In this document: piece after piece, positions 6,793 through 10,241 of the stretch
Numbering within the stretch: position 1 is the stretch's first letter
How the letters are laid out: every line of letters begins with the position of its first letter
Assembly (NCBI GenBank): GCA_003150515.1
Contig: QALW01000032.1
Location: forward strand, 1-10,241
DNA: 10,241 bases
Source of the DNA: Selenomonadales bacterium
GTDB lineage: Bacteria > Bacillota > Clostridia > Christensenellales > QALW01
Direction of reading: 5' to 3'
Made by a program: the position numbers and the translations under genes
Notes under the pieces: generated by a model
The model's input: only the letters and a program-made list of their open reading frames with translations
Databases searched by the model: none
What the model was told of the DNA's origin: nothing

Positions 6793-8025
6793 TTACACCT
6801 TTCTAAAAGCAAGACAGGCGTTATGGCCGCCAAAACCCAGCGAATTGGAAAGAGCCAGGGTAAGATTCGCCTTAACCGCCTTATTGGGCACGCAATTAAG
6901 GTCGCAGGCCTCGTCCTGCTCGTTTAAATTAATAGTAGGAGGAATAACGCCCTCTCTAAGCGCCATAATGCAGGCCAGGGCCTCTATCGCTCCGGCCGCC
7001 CCCAGCATATGCCCCGTCATGGATTTCGTGGAGCTGACATACGCTTTAAAAGCCGCCTCCTGGCCCATAGCAGCCTTAATAACGGCCGTTTCCACGGCGT
7101 CGTTAATGGGAGTGCCCGTTCCATGAGCGTTTATATAAACAACGTCCTGAGCATTATAACCCGCCTCGCGCATAGCGTCCTGCATAGCGCGGGCGCCGCC
7201 CCTGCCCTGAGGATGAGGCGCCGTAATATGATATGCGTCGCAGGTGGAGCCGTAGCCGCAGACCTCACCGTATATTTCAGCGCCGCGGGCCCTGGCGTGC
7301 TCATATTCCTCCAGCACAAAAGCCGCCGCCCCTTCTCCTATTACAAATCCGCCTCTGCGCCTGTCAAAGGGCAGGGACGCGGCGTTTGCATCCTCTGAAA
7401 CGGACAGCGCCTGCATATTGACAAAGCCCGCCACCGCCGAAGCATTGATTGCCGCCTCCGTCCCGCCCGTGATAACGGCGTCGGCATAATTATGGCGAAT
7501 CATGCGCAGCGCCTCCCCTATGGCGTTGGAGCCCGAAGCGCATGCAGTAACTGAAGGCTGGGCCGAACCGCGGCAATCATGCCTTATGGCAATCAGGCCG
7601 GCGGCCATATTGGCTATCATCATAGGCACGAAAAGGGAGGAAACTCGCCTCGGCCCTCTCTCCAAAAGCTTTGTATGCTCTTTTTCAAAAGTGCCTATTC
7701 CGCCTATGCCCGTGCCAAACTGCACGCTGAAGCGTTCGGGATCTATCCGGCCCTCAATGCCGCTTTGTTCCACCGCCTGCTGCGCCGCGGCCGCCGCGAA
7801 CTGCGCATAGCGGTCGGTTCTCAGAATCTCATTTACCTCCATATAATCCCTGGGCTCAAAATCTTTAACTTCTGCCCCTAATTTGGCTTTGGAATCAGCC
7901 GTATCAAAAAGAGTAATGGGCGCTATGCCGTTTCTGCCCGATTTGAGCCCTTCCCAGGTTTGCCCGGCGCTGTTGCCCAAGGGGGTAACGGCGCCCATGC
8001 CGGTAATAACCGCTCTTCTAAACAT
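6793..8025 (-). CDS. fabF: 3-oxoacyl-ACP synthase II (elongating condensing enzyme)
   Basis: This 410-residue thiolase-fold enzyme condenses malonyl-ACP with a growing acyl-ACP. The catalytic triad is complete: Cys162 in VTACASGSNA, His301 in NAHGTGTP and His339 in MTGHMLGAAG. The C-terminal LGFGGHN loop at 396-402 carries the gating phenylalanine. C-H-H and total length fit FabF rather than FabH. It is probably the main elongation enzyme, as no fabB is present here. The start is ATG at 8025, nine bases after AGGAG, which lies over the fabG stop. Another ATG at 8032 is closer to AGGAG but opens only a four-codon frame. It lies 13 bases after fabG. Confidence 0.97.
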   Translation of the reverse strand: MFRRAVITGMGAVTPLGNSAGQTWEGLKSGRNGIAPITLFDTADSKAKLGAEVKDFEPRDYMEVNEILRTDRYAQFAAAAAQQAVEQSGIEGRIDPERFSVQFGTGIGGIGTFEKEHTKLLERGPRRVSSLFVPMMIANMAAGLIAIRHDCRGSAQPSVTACASGSNAIGEALRMIRHNYADAVITGGTEAAINASAVAGFVNMQALSVSEDANAASLPFDRRRGGFVIGEGAAAFVLEEYEHARARGAEIYGEVCGYGSTCDAYHITAPHPQGRGGARAMQDAMREAGYNAQDVVYINAHGTGTPINDAVETAVIKAAMGQEAAFKAYVSSTKSMTGHMLGAAGAIEALACIMALREGVIPPTINLNEQDEACDLNCVPNKAVKANLTLALSNSLGFGGHNACLAFRKV

Positions 8026-8038
8026 AAATCATTTCTCC

Positions 8039-8767
8039 TCACATGGCTATGCCGCCGTCCACGCGCAGCACTTCGCCCGTTACATATTCGGCCACCGCCA
8101 AATATCCCGCCGCCTGAGCTACATCCTCCGCCTTGCCCATTCTGCCCAAAGGTATTGTCTTAACCATTGGATTATCCGTCTGGAGCCTGGTCATATCAGT
8201 AGCTATAAATCCGGGAGCGATGGCGTTGCATCGGATTCCCTTGGGAGCCAGCTCTCTGGCTATTGTCTTGGTCAGGCCGATAATGCCCGCCTTGGACGCG
8301 GCGTAATTGCATTGCCCGGCATTGCCCATTATGCCCGCGACCGAAGCTATATTGATAATGCATCCGCCGCGGTTGCGGATGAAAAGCCCGGCGGTATGCC
8401 TGAGCATATTAAACGCTCCCTTAAGATTGACGGCTATAACCTGGTCGAAATCCTCTTCCTTCATAACGGCGGCCAAGCCGTCCCTTGTAATGCCCGCGTT
8501 ATTGACCAATATATGCACCGTGGAAAAATCCTCTTTTATGCAGGAAACAGTTTTTTTAACCGCCTCAAAATCAGATACGTCGCACATATAGCTTTTGGCC
8601 CGCACATTATATTCCGTCCGGCATTTATCCGCCACGCCTTCGGCCAGGGCGGCGTTTCCTATATCAATAACGGCAATATCCGCCCCCATAGAGGCAAATT
8701 TATAGGCTATAGCCTCCCCCAGGCCGCGGGAGGCGCCGGTAATAACGGCCGTTTTCCCTCTCAGCAT
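8039..8767 (-). CDS. fabG: 3-oxoacyl-ACP reductase FabG
   Basis: This 242-residue short-chain dehydrogenase uses NADPH to reduce 3-oxoacyl-ACP. The nucleotide-binding TGASRGLG is at 10-17 and NNAG at 89-92. The catalytic tetrad is Asn114, Ser142, Tyr155 and Lys159 (NYAASKAG). APGFIATDM at 184-192 and the ending RVDGGIAM are typical FabG. The start is ATG at 8767, overlapping the fabD stop by seven bases, with a strong GGAGG seven bases upstream. Generic SDR enzymes look similar, but the location between fabD and fabF makes the assignment firm. Confidence 0.96.
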   Translation of the reverse strand: MLRGKTAVITGASRGLGEAIAYKFASMGADIAVIDIGNAALAEGVADKCRTEYNVRAKSYMCDVSDFEAVKKTVSCIKEDFSTVHILVNNAGITRDGLAAVMKEEDFDQVIAVNLKGAFNMLRHTAGLFIRNRGGCIINIASVAGIMGNAGQCNYAASKAGIIGLTKTIARELAPKGIRCNAIAPGFIATDMTRLQTDNPMVKTIPLGRMGKAEDVAQAAGYLAVAEYVTGEVLRVDGGIAM

Positions 8768-9660
8768 GATTCCACCTCCGATAAATATTCCTCCAGCGAA
8801 TACGCTTTAAGCTGGGCATCAATCTTCTTAATCATATTGGTTAAAGTCCTGCCCGGCCCAATCTCAATGAAAATGTCCGCTCCATCCGCCGCCATATTGC
8901 GGATTAGGCTTTCCCAGCGCACGGGGCTGCAAATCTGTTTGGAGAGCAGGCGGGCCGGAGCTTCCCGGTAGGGCAGAGCCGTATAATCCGAATAAAGAGG
9001 AAGCGCAGGCTCTTTTAATTCCGCCCTGGACAGCTCTTTATAAAAATCCTCGGCGGCCCTTTGCATAAAAGGGGAATGAAACGCGCCCTTTACCTTAATA
9101 GGGACAACCCTTCCTCCCGCTTCCTTTACGTCCTTAATCAGCCCGGGCATTTCTTCCGAAAGCCCTGAAACGGAAATCTGGCCGGGACAGTTATAATTAA
9201 CCGGATAAACTCCGCTGTGCCCGGCGCATATTTCCTCAACCTTCTCAGGAGAGCATTTTAAAACCGCGGCCATAGACGTATCCGATTTCTCTGCCTCCCG
9301 CTGCATAAGCGCGCCCCGCATGCACACCAGCTTAAAGCCCGTCTCATCGTCAAACACCCCGCATACCGCCGCGGCCGTCATTTCGCCCAGCGAAAAGCCC
9401 GCGGCCGCAGCCGGAAAAATTCCCAAAGACATCAAAGCGCGCGCCGCAGCCAGTTCTACTGCAAAAAGACAGGGCTGAGTGTTGGCCGTCTCTTTTAATT
9501 CTTCCTCCGAGCCCTCAAAGCATTGCAGAGAAGTGCCCGGACGGATTGAATCGCACATTTCAAAAACCCGGGCCGCGGCGGGATATTTTTCAAAAAGCGC
9601 TTTGCCCATACCCGGATATTGATCTCCCTGCCCTGAAAATACGAACGCTATTTTACCCAT
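8761..9660 (-). CDS. fabD: Malonyl-CoA:ACP transacylase
   Basis: This 299-residue alpha/beta-hydrolase-like acyltransferase loads malonyl groups onto acyl carrier protein. FSGQGDQYPGMG at 8-19 carries the oxyanion Gln11. The nucleophile is Ser90 in GFSLGE, Arg115 binds the malonyl carboxylate, and His195 in GAFHSPFM is the catalytic base. The usual GHSLGE elbow has Phe in place of His; the catalytic residues are intact. The start is ATG at 9660, overlapping fabK by 13 bases, with GAGGG upstream inside fabK. The overlap suggests translational coupling. Confidence 0.97.
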   Translation of the reverse strand: MGKIAFVFSGQGDQYPGMGKALFEKYPAAARVFEMCDSIRPGTSLQCFEGSEEELKETANTQPCLFAVELAAARALMSLGIFPAAAAGFSLGEMTAAAVCGVFDDETGFKLVCMRGALMQREAEKSDTSMAAVLKCSPEKVEEICAGHSGVYPVNYNCPGQISVSGLSEEMPGLIKDVKEAGGRVVPIKVKGAFHSPFMQRAAEDFYKELSRAELKEPALPLYSDYTALPYREAPARLLSKQICSPVRWESLIRNMAADGADIFIEIGPGRTLTNMIKKIDAQLKAYSLEEYLSEVESC

Positions 9661-10241
9661 GACGGCGCCCTCAGGAGGAGCGGCTCCGCTTCCTCCACCA
9701 CTTCCTTTATTATTTCCCGCGCAGGCTGCTCCTTTTTAACCATAGCCGCAATTTGTCCGGCCAGGAAGCAGCCCTTTTCAGAATCGCCCTCCTTAACGGC
9801 CAGGCGCAGCGCCCCTACGGCCATGGCCTCCAGTTCGTCGTCGGGCATGCCGCCGTATTCAGCCGCTAAATAATCCCTGGCAAACTGAGTGCGCAGGCTG
9901 CGCACTGGATGTCCCAGGCGTTTGCCTGTAACCATTGTGCAGAGGTCGTTGGCTTTTAAGATTTTTTCCTTATATACGGGATGTATGCTGCATTCGCAGG
10001 CGCTTAAAAAGCGCGTGCCCATCTGAACGCCGCACGCGCCCAGCATTAAAGCCGCCGCAAAGCCCCTGCCGTCCGCTATGCCTCCGGCCGCTATAACGGG
10101 CAGATTGGTCGCGTCGCACACCTGCGGAAGGAGGGCCATAGCAGTCAGCTCCCCGACGTGCCCGCCGCTTTCTCCGCCTTCGGCAATTACCGCCGAGGCG
10201 CCCAGGCGCGTCATCAATTTGGCCATAGCCACAGAAGCCAC
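9648..10241 (-). CDS. fabK: Enoyl-ACP reductase II, FMN type (C-terminal part, cut by the right edge)
   Basis: About 198 C-terminal residues are visible; the family is usually about 310-320 residues, so roughly a third of the gene lies beyond the edge. The GTG at the very edge is an internal codon, not a start. The nitropropane-dioxygenase-like TIM barrel is seen in EGGESGGHVGE (visible residues 21-31), AAGGIADGRG (51-60) and GVQMGTRFL (71-79), the FMN phosphate and substrate regions. FabK reduces trans-2-enoyl-ACP with NAD(P)H through FMN and replaces FabI in many Firmicutes. The same fold includes nitronate monooxygenases, but the operon position next to fabD supports FabK. Confidence 0.94.
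   Translation of the reverse strand: MASVAMAKLMTRLGASAVIAEGGESGGHVGELTAMALLPQVCDATNLPVIAAGGIADGRGFAAALMLGACGVQMGTRFLSACECSIHPVYKEKILKANDLCTMVTGKRLGHPVRSLRTQFARDYLAAEYGGMPDDELEAMAVGALRLAVKEGDSEKGCFLAGQIAAMVKKEQPAREIIKEVVEEAEPLLLRAPSWVK

Noticed and set aside
7883..8971. Long open frame of 362 codons on the plus strand opposite fabF and fabG
   Set aside because: It is fully antisense to two well-supported enzymes, has no recognisable domain, and arises because the codon usage leaves few stops on the opposite strand.
9388..9402. FabD nucleophile elbow GFSLGE instead of GHSLGE
   Set aside because: The Ser, Arg and His of the active site are intact, and the residue before the serine varies in Firmicutes FabD; it is not a sign of a new activity.
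2955..9660. Search for FapR/FabT-like operators, internal promoters or terminators between FASII genes
   Set aside because: The gaps are 13 bases or less (29 before the TTG of the synthetase) and hold only ribosome binding sites; the expected operator would lie upstream of the window.
1..10241. CRISPR arrays, tRNA or rRNA genes, insertion sequences, toxin-antitoxin or defence genes
   Set aside because: No direct repeats, RNA gene motifs, transposase frames or related protein motifs were seen on either strand.

Overview
The window is almost entirely one minus-strand gene cluster for type II fatty acid synthesis (FASII). In transcription order (high to low coordinate) it reads fabK (cut by the right edge), fabD, fabG, fabF, accB, fabZ, accC, accD, accA, then an AMP-forming acyl-CoA synthetase. 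After a 195-bp gap follows the 5' part of a multi-PAS sensor gene that runs off the left edge. The gene order, the use of FabK instead of FabI, the accB-fabZ-accC-accD-accA block and the strong GGAGG-type ribosome binding sites all point to a Clostridia-type member of the Bacillota. The species cannot be named from this window. The DNA looks moderately GC-rich by eye, with heavy use of GCC, GGC and ATA codons across all genes, so nothing looks recently transferred.

Layout: 1-1136 partial PAS protein; 1137-1331 intergenic region with a probable terminator for the operon, a candidate promoter for the PAS gene and several perfect palindromes; 1332-2954 (perhaps to 2974) acyl-CoA synthetase; 2984-4637 accA and accD, the two carboxyltransferase subunits; 4634-5941 accC; 5945-6361 fabZ; 6367-6789 accB; 6793-8025 fabF; 8039-8767 fabG; 8761-9660 fabD; 9648-10241 fabK C-terminal part. 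Genes are separated by 13 bp or less or overlap by up to 13 bp, apart from the uncertain start of the synthetase, so they are probably one translationally coupled transcript whose promoter lies beyond the right edge.

How the genes work together: AccB, AccC, AccD and AccA form acetyl-CoA carboxylase and make malonyl-CoA. FabD moves malonyl to acyl carrier protein. FabF condenses, FabG reduces the ketone, FabZ dehydrates and FabK reduces the enoyl double bond. Acyl carrier protein and FabH are not in the window and are probably upstream (beyond 10241). The final ligase could activate a free carboxylic acid to its CoA thioester, but its substrate cannot be read from the sequence.

I found no undescribed defence, mobile or RNA system. 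The most notable points are a probable one-base frameshift at the start of the synthetase gene, the presence of that gene at the tail of the operon, a shortened zinc-binding motif in AccD, and operator-like palindromes around the start of the PAS gene.
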